Shown here: positions 1 to 13,300 of the stretch, piece after piece | Layout of the letters: each line of letters starts with the position of its first letter | Position numbering within the stretch: position 1 is the first letter of the stretch | Origin: Monilinia fructicola | Taxonomy: Eukaryota; Ascomycota; Leotiomycetes; Helotiales; Sclerotiniaceae | Direction of reading: 5' to 3' | NCBI GenBank assembly: GCA_008692225.1 | Contig: VICG01000013.1 | Coordinates: 434,001 to 498,000 of the forward strand | Length of the DNA stretch: 64,000 nt | Program-made: the position numbers and the translations under genes | The notes under the pieces: model-generated | The model's database searches: none | Told to the model about the DNA's origin: nothing | Seen by the model: the letters and a program-made list of their open reading frames with translations, nothing else

Positions 1-3000
1 TTTGCACTATCAAGGTATGGGATTTGGATAAGGTTCTACGATAGCGGGCTAGCACGGGTATCATTGCTTGGCTTGGTCAATTCATGAGGCAGTCTTCATA
101 TATTTGAAGGTTAATCATGGGGTGTGACAGACTGCCAGTGTGAGAGCCGCGGTATGAGGTGGACATTGAGTGAGTATAGTACCAGGTATACTAGGTAGGT
201 ACCTAGGTAGGTAAATGGATGCTCCGTATGGATGCTCCGTATGGATGCTACGTCGGAGCTAATTTTAAGAGAGAGGGAGATTTATTATGTGTATAGGTAC
301 CTACTACCTACTACCTTGGTATATACTGTACTAGGTAGGTACATACTCCGTCCGTACTCTCTGTAAGTATATAAGGCGGCCCGTCGCCGCATCGAGATAT
401 TCGCCAACTGTTGCTCAAGAACCCTCTTCCAGCTGCATCAACATGGCATTTTTCCCATTTTTCCCTCATGTTGCTTTTCCTACCTACCAGAAGTGATACA
501 AATTTCCCCACCACGTTATTTATCCACTCGACTCCATGTAATCAACCCAACCTTCTCCGAAAAAGCCGAATTTCCAATATATATCCAAGATTGTTCGAGT
601 GCGAGATGTCAAATCCTACCCATAGGCCCGGTGGCCGTGGTACCGAGATGAAGGGTAGCTGTCGATAATAGGTCGGTCGATGTTTTGTTTGTTTGCACGA
701 ATCGGACCAAGATATTCCACCATTCGTATGCTTCCGTTCGTGGAAGGTCTACATTCAAGTCATGATTGATTGCACGCACGATATCATCCTGTTGAGATTT
801 AAAGGAGGGTATAGGACCTCCCTTCATTAGCTGATTGGACGCTGGAGAAACGTTACTGTCCTCCGGATAGAACTCTCTTATAACTTATTATAAGACTCTT
901 ACCACGGCGCAGAGAGTGGGTAGCTGGGTTGTCAGATGAACTCCAAACAAAGCCGTGTTGAGGAAGAGTAAACGTGCTTCTACTTCACCACGACGAGTTT
1001 TACTATTGGGTGTAGTAACAGATATATTGATTGACCACTTCATCCACAGTACCTTTTTCTTCGGCATACGGACAGGAATCAATTGAAGCATTGGGGTCTG
1101 TAATCCCGATCGATAACAATCTTGGTGTGATGAAGAACGGTATCAATTGGTTCAGGTATCTTTGAGAGAAGCACGCCCTTGAGGGGTGAATTCTGGCACA
1201 GATGAGTTGTCCATAGACTTTTCGAGTGATGAATGATTCCATAACCTATAGTGAGGGCATACGTAGCTTTGCAAGATATGTCGAAGGTTGACATTGGTAT
1301 TACTCGTTCTGATAGAACAGGTCTTCGATATGATTGAACTAAAGGTATAGGGTATCCATGGATAGGTTCAGTAGGTACTGTGTCTAGCTAGGTATTCGAG
1401 TGGGAATGGGGAGAGTTTGGCTTTGACCCATCCAGTGGAAGTGATATCAGGATAGGTAGGAGGTATATTTGACTTCGATATTGTTGACTTTCTATCATAG
1501 AAAGTACTTGGGTGCAGTCGAGTTTATTAATAAGTCAAGTCAAGTAAGATCAAGTCACAAAATGATAGATGTTACGAGTAACCTTGGAACCATAAGGATG
1601 TCTACCTCAATAATAAGTACTAATATACAATATGGCCTTCAATATTAGTTCCCCTTTTGATCGTCTAATCCCTTCACCCCCCTCCTATGTACCTAGTATA
1701 TCCTCAGGATTAGATAGATATAACTTTGATTTGATGGGGGCAAGCCCCCAAACCCCCATAGCTCGCTGCGCTCGAGGAAGTATTCATATCCATATCACAT
1801 CTTCTCTCATACTAATAACTAGTTCTTCGACACCCTCCCTATATAACACTTCTTCGCTAGGTGAATTGAGACATATGAAACGGTATCAATATGCTTACAA
1901 GAGGAGGAGGTTCTTTGAATTGCCTAGATCATTCATTTAGGAATGTTGTCAGGAAGGAAAAGACTCGTTTGGTTTAAAATATCTTATTCTCTTTATTCCT
2001 CCCTACCTAGATAGGTAGGTATCTAGGTTGGTATGATAAATGAGTGCCCAGGTGATATGAACTGTGATGAGAAACAGTACCTACACTTATTACAAGTATA
2101 TTAATATGATTAGATTTTAATGAAATTTATCTTATGTATATTACCTAGGTACCTAGGTAGGGACCACTGATTGAATGAATGAATGAATGATTAGTTGACT
2201 GTTCGATTTGTAATCCAGTAATATCATCACCACCATCATCATCATCAAAATTGGCAACTCTACTGTGATTGATGTTAATGTTTCTCCTCCTGGACGTACC
2301 TAGTACTGTACTCATCAAACCATTCATTGTTTCTTTCATCCATTCAATTACCTCCTGTACTGACGCGACGACGTTGATAATCAGTATTCCCAACCGTAGC
2401 CCATTTATTACTCCCGCTAGATCTTCGGATCGATCAACTTACTAGGCTCAGCTCCACACAATACTGTACACACACCCACACCCACATCCACCGCATAGAA
2501 ATTACTACTACCACCACCAACCATGCTAAAGAGAGAATTACATACCTACGATTACTACCACCACCTACTTGCTACTTATTGCTACTTGATTGTTACTACT
2601 ACCTACTACCTCCTACCTACTACCTACTACTTACTACTTATATTACTACAAACCTACCTAGGTACCTCCCACAAACCTCCTGCCTACGTACATACTCCGT
2701 ACACAATCTGAAAGGAAAAAGTCTAACAACCAACCTTCCTTGAAAAAAGCAAGAGATTCGATTTCTAATCCTACAAACGTAAACCTTATCAAAAAGGAAT
2801 CAATCTGAAAGAAAACAACTGGCGATATCTGTTTTATAAACCGAACTGATGGATTAATGGCAAAGGGTACGAGTCATATTGAAAGGCCACAAGAGTCGAC
2901 ATCATTTAACGATAACGGCCCAGAAATATCAAGGCCACTCTCCACTGCGACTTCCATCTCTTCATCTTCATCATTTGCTCCCAGGTACACAACCACCTTC

Positions 3001-3144
3001 ACCTTGATTTCTACCTGCGTTTTTCCATCATCAACAATACCTTCTATTTAATCATTAAATCCTTTTCAACCGCTCGCGACTGTCAATCATCAGTTGTGCA
3101 TGGTTGAAGGGGTTAACAACTTAAATTTACAAGAGCCAATACTC
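1..3144. other. Gene-free stretch upstream of ufd4
   Basis: I see no convincing gene. The stretch is rich in short palindromic motifs built from CTAGGTAGGTAC (about 185-215, 300-340, 2005-2030, 2140-2160 and 2655-2670) and in CTAC/TACC tracts around 2560-2660. A G/C-palindromic patch near 1735-1775 contains GGGGGCAAGCCCCC. The open frames that exist are short, compositionally biased and lack recognisable domains. The last few hundred bases should contain the ufd4 promoter and 5' leader, but no TATA box stands out. Confidence 0.6.
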
Positions 3145-6100
3145 ATGTCTTCCAGAATCACACGATCTTCCACCCGGCAAGCAGCCAACTCCTCAGAAAC
3201 AACGGCCGGTTCCTCTGCGACTGCAGCATCTGCAGCGGCTGCTCCACCAAGTCGCCCTTCAGCCCCCTCCCGAAAGCGTAAAGCTGCTGTGCGGGAATCA
3301 AGTCCCGCTCTGGAACCTGAATCCACAAAGGCAACTCCATCGAAGCGTCCCAAACGTCAAAAGGTCTCAGAACCCGAGGCTCCTACACCTGCTTCAGCGA
3401 CATCTTCTCGTCGAAAAAACGCAAAAGCGCCTGCGGTGATGTCTAGTCACAGGGAAGTAAAGTTCGATGGGGTTGATGGTCTAGCGTCTAACAATATATA
3501 CAGTGATTCTGCGGGTCCTTCCAACGAACCATCAAACACGACCGCCACTTCTTCCAGGCGCAAATCTAATAGGAATAATAAGAAAGTTGGACAAGGTCTG
3601 TCGAATTTCACATTGGGTGCGATCTAGTGGAAGGTAGCTAACATTCTGTCAAGTAGATCCCTCAACAAATACCCCCAGCTCGAGTAAGAAATCGAAGAAA
3701 TCTGCCGTTGCTGATAAGGATGGAGATACTACAATGAACGATGCAGATGAGAAGCCTCCACCACATCCACTCCATGATGATGAGAGTGAAGAGAATGACG
3801 ACGATGAGATTCCTCGGGATTACGATGGAGGCGATGATGATGACGATGATCCATTCGGTAGCTTCGGTGGACCTGGCGGACCGCCTCATGGGTTATCGAG
3901 CACGTTGCGAGCCTTGAGTGGCATGATGTCTGGGGTTTCTCCTCGATTGCGCGACATCTTAACACAGTTGAAGCAAAAAGATGACCCATCTATACAACTG
4001 ATAGCTTTACAAGAACTTTCCGAGATACTTCTTGTGTCTACAGAGGACAATCTCTCCGGTCACTTCTCTCCGGATGCCTTCGTCAAAGAATTGGTGGTTT
4101 TGATGCAACCTTCTGATTTTGGTTTTGGAGAGGGAAACCCTGAGATGATGCTCCTTGCCTGCCGATGCATTGCCAATCTGATGGAAGCTTTACCTGCTAG
4201 CACCGCAAACATCGTCTATGGTGGTGTTGTTCCGGTTCTTTGCCAAATGATTCTAAATTTTGGCTTTGTTGATTTAGCAGAACAAGCTTTGAGTGTAAGT
4301 GCTTCCCATGATAATTCTACTTCAGATACTTACTCGACTGTAGACGTTAGAAAAGATATCTGTTGAATATCCAGCATCGATAGTTCGCGAGGGAGGGTTG
4401 ACCGGCTGTCTGATGAATCTTGGCTTTCACGATACAAATGCACAAAGAACGGCCGTCACTACTGCTGCAAACTGCTGCAGGAACATCCCCGAGGATTCAT
4501 TCGATGTAGTCAAAGATGTTATGCCCAATTTACTGGAGGTTTTCAGCTCCAATGATCAGAAGGTTGTTGAGCAAGGCTCACTCTGTGTAACTCGGATTGT
4601 GGAGAGCTTCAGATACCACCCAAACAAGCTTGAGGAACTCGTCAGCACCGATTTACTACGCGCCATTCTTCGTCTTTTACTTCCTGGATCGACTAACCTC
4701 ATCGGTGCTAATATCCACACCCAATTCCTTCGTGTTCTTGCTTTCACGGCAAAAGGCTAGTCCTAATCTATCGGCCGAGCTGTTCAAAATGAACGTTGTC
4801 GAAACATTATATCAAATATTAACTGGTGTCTCCCCACCTAGCGCTACAGAGGATGCAGCCTCCAAACTTGACAGTGTTGTGATCATGCAAGCCTTGATTC
4901 ACAGACCTCGAGAACAGGTTATCGAGACTTTAAACGTTATATGCGAGCTCTTACCCGGAATACCACGCGGTGGTAGTTTGATGGCTGATGATGATACCGA
5001 TGTTGAAGTGGCATCGGGATCACCAAATGCATCGTCTGGTTCGAGAAAGAGTTCGGCGAATGAGATTCGTATCGAACTCTTGGAGGGCTGCAAAGAAGAA
5101 GTAAAGAGATTTGCCATCATTCTCTTTCCAACCTTAACGGATGCGTTCTCTAGCACTGTTAACCTACAGGTTCGCCAGAAGGTCCTCAACGCCCAGCTTA
5201 GAATGCTCTCCAATCTTGATAAAGATATTTTAATGGAGGCTCTGAGATCAGTGCCTTATGCATCTTTCTTGGCTGCAATTCTTTCACAACAAGATCACCC
5301 TAGCTTGGTTGTCTTGGCACTTCAAGCCACTGAACTTCTCCTCGTCCGTCTCGAAGACGTATATCGTTACCAGTTCTATCGAGAAGGTGTGATTGCTGAG
5401 ATTACAAAGCTAGCCACTCTTGAGGAGACTCAGACCGAAAACAAACCGCCTGTCAATGAGTCAAATTCCGCCTCCACACAGGCTGGTACTGATCGCAAGA
5501 TCTCTGAAAAGGCAGGTCAGAACGGCGAGGCACGCGACGTAGAAAACAGCTCGTCGGACGAAGATAATGAGAACCACGAAGACGAGAATGAAAACGAAGT
5601 CGCGCAGAATGATGATATTCCAGAGGACGTAACCGCGTCTCCAGTCAGCTCTCGTGGCTCTACCGTGTCATTAGATGGCCCTCATCGACATGCATCGTCA
5701 GACTTGAAGAGTATGATGAACATCATTGCAGCCCGTGCCCAGAAATTCCTCGATGTTCATGAAACCGAAAAGAATAGCAAGGCCATGAAGAAGAAGGCAA
5801 CCCAAATTCTTACTAGTCTACAATCTCTTGCTTCGGATATAAGAAGCTTCTATTTGCATCAAGGCCAAGGGAACGGAGTCGAGCTCTTCACAAAACTTGC
5901 ATCCTATTTCGATGGGGATGTCCTCCAAAGCGTTACAAGTGCCGAGTTGTTGAATTCCGAAATAGTCCAGGTATTACTCGAAGTATTCAACAATCCCAAT
6001 GAAGAGCTGGCCAATGACGCGAGATCTGCGTTCCTCGAAGTCTTCATGGGTCACACTCTCGCCAAGAAGTCCAATTCTGGAGCAGACTCACCTGCAACAC

Positions 6101-8953
6101 CATTTGGTCTCCTCATCCACAAACTGCAGGACTTATTGAGTCGATCAGAGCATTTTGAAGTAGTCACTGTTCATTCCAACAGCTTTGACGGGAATAGGAG
6201 TAGTGCCGCATCAATGCTTGCCAAGCAAATTCGCCTTAAGCTGGTAGCTGATGAAGACTCCGAAATTCCAAGATCGTATCGAAACATAATGGTATCCATT
6301 CATGCTATCGCTACCTTCAAGGCTTTGGATGATTACCTTCGTCCAAGAATCAGCCTTTCTGATCGTCCTCGACCAAGCAGAGCCAGAGACGGACTTTCTG
6401 GGGCATTAGCAGCTCTCGCAGCAGCTGGCTTACCCAATCCATATGCTGGTATTCCTAATGCTCAGGCACGCCTTGCTGCAGCTGCAGCCGCAGCAACTCC
6501 AAATGCATCTACTCCTCGCACTTCTCGTAGAGCAAAATCAAAGTCAGGTCCCGTCCCAACCCCTGCATCAGCCGATCAATCGACATCAAACACACCTGCA
6601 GAGAAGCCTGCTCGGCGATCGTCACGGCGTCAGCAAGCCCAGACTGATCCAACTCCACCACCACCTCCCACGCAAGAAGAAGACGCACTTGCTAGTGCTC
6701 TCGAATGTGCTGATGAGAGACAAATGAGTGAGGATGATGATTTGGAGGATAGCGCTGCACTAGACACTATTGTCGGTGATTTGGAAGAGGATATGGAGGA
6801 AGATTCTCCTGTCGATCCCACTGCTGTAAATCTTGAGGTAGCTGCAGGTGGCAAAGTCACAGCTCGTAAAGAGGATGGTACAAGAGTCTCAACTCCATCG
6901 CAATCTGTGCCAAGCACTTCTCGCAGTAGCTCTGCACTTCAAGCTGCGCAAGCTGCTTTGTCCACACCAACTACATCAAGACCTATGTCTTATGCAGCGG
7001 CCATCCAATCTGTTCCATCAGATTGGCACATCGAGTTTAGCTTGGGTGACAAGGTCATTTCTAATGAGACTACAATTTACCGCGCTGTCCACACTATGGC
7101 AAACCCATCGGAAGATCATTCAAACCGAAGCGTTTGGTCTGCTATTCACCCTATCAAATTCAGGCGTGTTCCTGGACCACCTCCTCCAGAACCAAGTTCT
7201 CTCTCTCAGGCATCTGAGGTCAGCACAGAAACCACTGCATCGGGAATCCCAGCATCATTGGACAAGCATCCGGCAACATCTTCCATCCTTCGATTGCTCA
7301 ACACCTTACATGCGCTCAATGCAAATCTAGATGATGTTTTGGCTGATAATAAAGAGACCTTGAAACTAAATGCCGAGCCTTTGTCACAATTCGTAAACAC
7401 AAAACTCACCGCAAAGTTGAACAGACAGCTTGAAGAACCTCTCGTCGTTGCTAGCAATTGTCTTCCAACCTGGAGCGAGGATCTTGCTCGACTTTACCCG
7501 TTCTTATTCCCCTTCGAAACACGACACTTATTCCTACAATCGACATCATTTGGCTATGCTCGATCAATGACTAGATGGCAGAATGCTCAATCTGCAGATG
7601 AGTCTCGCCGAGATCGTCATCGTGATGAGCGTCCTTTCCTTGGCAGACTTCAACGTCAGAAGGTTCGGATATCTAGATCAAAGATTTTGGAGTCAGCTTT
7701 GAAGGTCATGGAGCTCTATGGAGCATCTCAAAGCATACTTGAGGTTGAGTATTTTGAGGAGGTTGGAACTGGTCTTGGACCGACTCTTGAATTCTATTCC
7801 ACCGTCTCAAAGGAATTTTCCAAGAAGAAACTCAAGTTATGGCGCGAGACTGACGCCAATGATACCGATGAGTATGCATTTGGTGCTCGTGGTCTTTTCC
7901 CAGCCCCAATGAGCGAAGAACAATCATTGAACGAGAACGGAAAGAGAATTTTACATCTATTCAAAATGCTTGGCAAGTTCGTTTCCAGGTCCATGATTGA
8001 TTCTCGCATCATTGATGTCTCCTTCAATCCAACATTCTTCCGTATCGGCGACGCGTCAAATCCTGTAACACCTTCTCTTGGCGCAGTGAAAACTGTCGAT
8101 CCTCAATTGGCCAAATCCCTCAAGATGATAAAGAAGTTTTCTATTGCGAAGAAGGCTATTGCCGAGGACTCGACCTTGACAGCTGCACAGAAGGTCCTTG
8201 CCACTGAAGCATTGGAGATTGATGGAGCTAAAATTGAAGATCTCAGTCTTGACTTTACCCTTCCTGGATACGCCATCGATCTTCTTCCCAATGGCTCTAA
8301 CATCCCCGTCACTATCGAAAATGTTGACCTTTATCTTGAGAAGGTTATCGATATGACTTTGGGAAGTGGTGTTCAACGACAAGTAGATGCCTTCCGTGCT
8401 GGCTTCACTCAAGTCTTTCCATACTCTGCTTTAAAGGCTTTCACTCCTGATGAATTGGTTATGTTGTTTGGCAGAGTCGAAGAAGACTGGTCCCTTGAAA
8501 GTAAGATTTCACTTCCCCAATCGTATGACATGACAATGCTAAAAAAATTTACAGCCTTGATGGATTCTATCAAAGCAGATCATGGTTTCCATATGGATAG
8601 CAAGAGTGTAAAGAATTTGCTCCAAACTATGAGTGAGCTTAGTCTACCAGAACGTCGGGATTTCCTTCAGTTCACAACTGGAAGCCCAAAACTTCCTATT
8701 GGTGGTAAGTTGAAAATCTATATCTTATATATTGAGTGATAGCTAAACATTCCTAGGCTTCAAGAGTCTTACACCCATGTTCACTGTGGTTTGCAAACCC
8801 AGTGAGCCACCCTACTCTTCTGATGACTACCTACCAAGTGTCATGACTTGTGTCAACTACCTCAAATTGCCTGATTACACTGACCTGGATGTCATGCGAC
8901 GACGTATGAATACTGCCATTAAGGAAGGACAGGGAGCTTTCCATCTGTCATAA
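3145..8953 (+). CDS. ufd4: HECT-type E3 ubiquitin ligase, Ufd4/TRIP12 family
   Basis: This is the UFD-pathway E3 that ubiquitinates N-degron and ubiquitin-fusion substrates. Proposed exons are 3145-3595, 3657-4294, 4344-8500, 8555-8704 and 8757-8953, giving about 1,863 residues. The ATG at 3145 is the second in-frame ATG (the first is at 3100) and opens MSSRITRSS. A Ser/Lys-rich and acidic N-terminus is followed by armadillo-type helices from about residue 230, acidic and Ala/Pro/Ser-rich linkers at about 760-1150, and a C-terminal HECT domain from about 1475. The catalytic cysteine sits in VMTCVNYLKLP, 34 residues from the end, as is usual for HECT enzymes. The frame breaks once: between about 4740 and 4756 one base must be skipped (frame 0 stops at TAG 4758-4760) to join LAFTAK to SPNLSAELF. 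The intron at 8501-8554 is 54 nt and stop-free, so a naive reading frame retains it. The family call is firm; the frameshift is probably an assembly error. Confidence 0.93.
8501..8554 (+). other. In-frame, stop-free 54-nt intron in ufd4
   Basis: The segment begins GTAAGA, ends TTTACAG and has TGCTAA shortly before the acceptor. Its length is a multiple of three and it contains no stop, so the long reading frame runs straight through it. Removing it joins SLE to TLMDSIKADHGF, which matches the continuous HECT fold. Leaving it in would insert 18 residues into the C-lobe region. Confidence 0.8.
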
Positions 8954-9717
8954 GGCGCATGTTAATAAGGAAAACTGAGTTGATTCGGGCGTGCATTAGG
9001 AATGGACAAATGCGGGGTTGATATTTTCGGGTATTCATTCTCATTGGAGGATGAACAAAAAATGGGGTTTGTTTGCTTATTTGAGCCAAACCACGAGGTA
9101 TTCGCATGCTACTTTTCGCTCTCTTTTCTTTTTTCCCGGCAGATTTTTCTTCAAACCTTCTATCTATGTAATGGAAGATGGAGCGGGAGACAAATTGCAT
9201 GGATGGGTCGTTTGGCGCATAGTTTGTGTACCGGACCGATGGGAGGGGACGGATCGCAAATATGACTGGACTGGACTGGATTGGACTGGACTGGTGGACT
9301 GGATGGTTCTTAGCTTTTACTACTCACTTCTACTGCTACTTTGCACTCTCAATTAGATACTAGGTAGATGATACGACTCTTTGATATCATGACTTTTATG
9401 ATGGTTGTGACGGTTGATGTTGTGATTCTGATCTTTGGGTCAGGTTGATTATCAAATTCGGTCAATGTTTTGACTCGCCAGACTTTTGCCTTTTAGGTTC
9501 ACAAGAGACTCTGCAGCATCGAAGGTCTATCTTCTTCCTACCCTCGGATCAATCTTATGATACGAGGGTCCTTGGACGACTTGCATATACTAGTTGTATA
9601 ACTTCAATCGATACCAACCAAGCAATAGAAGACATCAAGCATATCTCCACACATTCGTAATCCTTCCCCACAATGATCACTTTACATGGTCTCGAATCGA
9701 TGCAGAGATTCATAAAA
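8954..9717. other. Intergenic, 3' of ufd4
   Basis: No gene is visible. The stretch should include the ufd4 3' UTR. A short direct repeat of GGACTGGACT-type units lies at about 9263-9305. Confidence 0.5.
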
Positions 9718-9844
9718 TTACAGAATCGAAACCCCTCGATTTGCTGCTCTCAACCTCATCTGATTCCTAATTAGGTCTAAAAAGGGGATCCCGGTCGCTT
9801 GCAGGGCGGGCATTCTGGAATGAACTTTTTCTTCTTCTTCTTTT

Positions 9845-9878
<34 letters not shown>

Positions 9879-10344
9879 TGTTATCGCCATGGAAACTCTC
9901 ACCGATTGAGTCTCGTTTCATCCTGAGAATCTTTCGATCGTCCGCGTCGGTCTCAATCTTTTTTTTTTTTTTTGGTATGATTGGTGAGGATTGAGGGAGG
10001 TGCGGGCTGTGGGGGGTGGGAATCTTGGGTTGGGGTTGGGCTGGTTGCGCGGCTGTGGTTTTATGGATTTGTGGTTTGATGGATTTTTTTGGGTGGGTTT
10101 GGAGTGTTTTATTGGAGATGGAGATGGGGATGGGGATGGGGATGGGGATGGGGATGGGGATGGGGATGGGGATGGAGAAGTTTTGGGGTGGGTGATGTGG
10201 TGGGTTGGAGTTGGTGGGAGTGGACTTGTGGTGGAGGTGCGCTGGGGAGCGGATGTTGATATATTCCTGAGGAGTCTTGATGGATGGCAATTCGGCTTTT
10301 TTTCTTTTTTTTTTTCTCTTTTTTTTTCTTTTTTCAACAATCAC
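9718..10344 (-). CDS. Uncertain low-complexity ORF with microsatellites
   Basis: This is an open frame of 208 codons on the minus strand. Its N-terminus is Lys-rich, its middle is an Ile-Pro repeat created by a GGGGAT hexamer array, and a poly-Asp/Glu tract is created by a TCG array. Only the last 30 or so residues (ending ATGIPFLDLIRNQMRLRAAN and a few more) look like ordinary protein. That tail could be the last exon of a real gene whose upstream exons I cannot place. I do not recognise a family, and most of the frame may simply be a by-product of simple repeats. Confidence 0.3.
9845..9877. repeat. (TCG)n microsatellite
   Basis: About eleven uninterrupted TCG units are visible. On the minus strand they read as GAC/GAT codons and give a poly-Asp tract in the uncertain ORF. 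Confidence 0.9.
10115..10175. repeat. (GGGGAT)n minisatellite
   Basis: About nine copies of the hexamer GGGGAT occur with slight decay at both ends. On the plus strand the array has regularly spaced G4 runs; on the minus strand it reads Ile-Pro. Confidence 0.9.
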
Positions 10345-13300
10345 ATACTCGAGTCTGTGTTGGAGATTCTGTTGAGGGTCAGTTTATGAGGGTGTAGATA
10401 TCTTGCTAACTTGGCTACTCTTTGTGGTGGGTGGTCGTTTATGTGAAAGGATGATATGGAGGGCGGTTTGGAGAGTTTCACGCTCCGTATTCGTTCGGAT
10501 CCGGGGCAGAAACTTGATGATGGCCTGTATTCAGGTAGGTGTTGAGATGTCGGTTCATTCGTTTTGGGGTTTTCTTTTTCCTTTTTACCCTTTCTTTGGT
10601 GGTTGTTTTCTTAGTGTTTGACTCGCTGTTAATTCGTTAAGATTCATCATTGCGGTTGTCGGATTGCAAGTTTCTGTGATGCAAGCCAAGCCGCCATCGA
10701 TTTTACCTTGATTATTGTCATTGCCATTATCTTTTTGTCGGTGCCATGTCATGGTGCAATGGTAATTTCTTGCCATTTTGTATTGCGCTCTTGACTGCCG
10801 CACCAAACCATCATATTTGCACGGCGTTCTCGCCCCAATCCCAAGTTAGCAGTTTAAGACACCACGCTTGCCCAAATCAAAAGGAATCCCAAGAGTTAGG
10901 AATTTCGCACGCGAGAACCTCGCATAGCATAGCTTGATTTCCCGCGCTTAAATTTTTAGGTCTGCGATTCTGCTCGTAATTTTGATGTGCTGAGGAGTTT
11001 ATGGATTCCTTCAAGGCGCTCTGTAAAATTACAGGAAGGCGGATGGGTTTGGCTTTTCGGAAGTAAGTGTTGAAAATGAGAGGAGAGGGGGGTTGCCGAA
11101 TAAGCGAGTGGAGTGAGTGAGGTAGTAGGGGTTGGAGAGCGGGACGAAGGAAGTAGACAAGGCGAGGGGGGCTATATGAACCCTCTCATGAGACATTAAA
11201 TTTGTGTCATCTGCATCGAAGAATGGAAGATATACGACAAAGAGCAGAGGATTCGCGATCTCGATTCCCAACCCCGAGGTAAACAACGTACAGCAGGCTA
11301 AAGTCGTCAAATTCGGCATAGGTAATCTTACATACAGCTTTTGACGTTCGACCATTCTTCATAACCGTGTTTGTGATTGAGTAATTATCTTCATGTCAGA
11401 ATTAAGTTTGAGCGGAATTCCTCGAGATCTTATGATTATTCTGTGTTACCGTCATTATTACCGTTGTTATTATTGCTTTTGTATCACTTACTATCATCTC
11501 ATCTCAATAACAAGTCATTCAACAACCCCATCGGATTTTACAATCACACCTCACTCAAGTAAGAAACTGCATCTACAACTCAAGTTATCATATAGGAATA
11601 TCCGTCGGTACTTTCCATTCGTTTCGTGTAACAACAATCCTGTCATTACTAAAACAAAGCCTTGGAATGAGAGATGAGAAACGAGGTAATCAGTAGATAG
11701 ATATGCCTTATTTCAATTGGTTTGTCATGGGCGCTGAGTCTGCTAATGTCGAGTCTAGAAGGATAAGAAACTCAATCGTTGTATGTAAAATAGACGGTAG
11801 ATATGGGGGAGCTATATAAGTCTTTGGAAAAGACATTGGAATGCCCAGGTGGTGGAGGTGATATAATATAGGCCGACGAGCGGCGGGTTGCAGTCCGAGA
11901 TGGCGTTTACGTTTTGATATTCACTTATTTATCATCGAGCCATTCAGAAAAGTTTCTCGCGTCCATATAAACTCTCCTTTGAGCGGATATGGTATCGATA
12001 GTTACGCCATAGATAAAGTTCACCACAAAGTAGTGGAGGAAAGTTCCTTGCTGCTTTGCATCTGCGATTCTGTTGTCTTGGCGATCAATGATTAGCGTGG
12101 GAGATAAACGGAAGGCACATTCCAAATGCTTTGAATTGAGTTGTATGTAATGTTGTTGTCGTTACCATATGACTTTTTGTCATCGCATTAATAGGTTCTC
12201 TTTATTGTTTTGAGAGTTCGGTTTTTTTCTCCACATAGCTGGAGTGTTATAGCAATGGCAACATCAGCCTATTAGTCTAATCTTGAATCAGAGAACTGTC
12301 TAATATCCAAGAAGATAGGTAGAAACCAAGATAGTCAATGGAAGTAATCTCCCCTGTACTCTGGTTTGTACTTATTGCGAATTCTTGCTGTTCCAGAAGA
12401 TAGAGCTGAGTTGTCTTTAGTATGAGATGGGTATATGGATGAAGTGAATGATCGATGGATCAAAGATTACGAGGAGTGAATTGCTTAGAGGGGAGAGTCT
12501 TTCAGTGTAACTATGTCCATTCATTCAGTCTTCACACGTTTGCACCACATGGAATTTCTATCTGAGAAGACCTTGGGGACTCTCTACCATACCCAGCTTC
12601 AATTCTGCTCTAAAACTGTATTCCGGGTCCAATTCAGTAACTAGGTATTGGTATAAGTTCGTTTCTACATTCAAATATTCCTCTTCAATGAAACTCGAGA
12701 ACTTTTTACTGTTCTCTCATGTGGAGAGGATGACTAAATTATTGATAAATTCCTCCTATGATATCTAATACTCCTAAATTACCATGCAATTATATTATCT
12801 TACTGTATATATATATATATATATATATCGATGCGGCCTTTAAGGAACATTTTTAATCATTTAGCTGTCATTGTTTCACCGTTTTTATGCTCTCTTCTCT
12901 GTTCGTACCTTTCCTCGCAGTTATCATGTAAGTACATTGCACCTTCTCAGCCTATATGAACCTGGCAATATGATGAAGAGATCTACTGATTTATTTTTCT
13001 AATCCATTTTTCTAATTTATTTCCTAAACTATTTTCTCAATTATCTTTTAATATTTTTACTGATCTATCATGCTCATCAATGAATAGCAGTGTGTGTATC
13101 TGTAACATGCATCAATATCAATCTTAGAAACAGAGAGACAATCAGACAGATAGTGCTAAAGATCAATGTACCTATATACTTCTGACGTATAATTCATATC
13201 GGAATTGAGAGAAAATTGCATAAATATATTCAATACAAATAATAGTGGCCCGTTGGCTCTCAAACAAGAACCCAATGTCCCTTTCGAGGGAATAGAGAGG

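Noticed and set aside
2523..2711. ORF rich in Thr, Tyr and Leu
   Set aside because: It follows a CTAC/TACC simple-sequence tract; it has no conserved features.
4700..4756. A 51-bp intron to explain the Ufd4 frame change
   Set aside because: GT at 4705 with AG at 4755 gives the wrong phase, runs into TAG and would remove conserved armadillo sequence.
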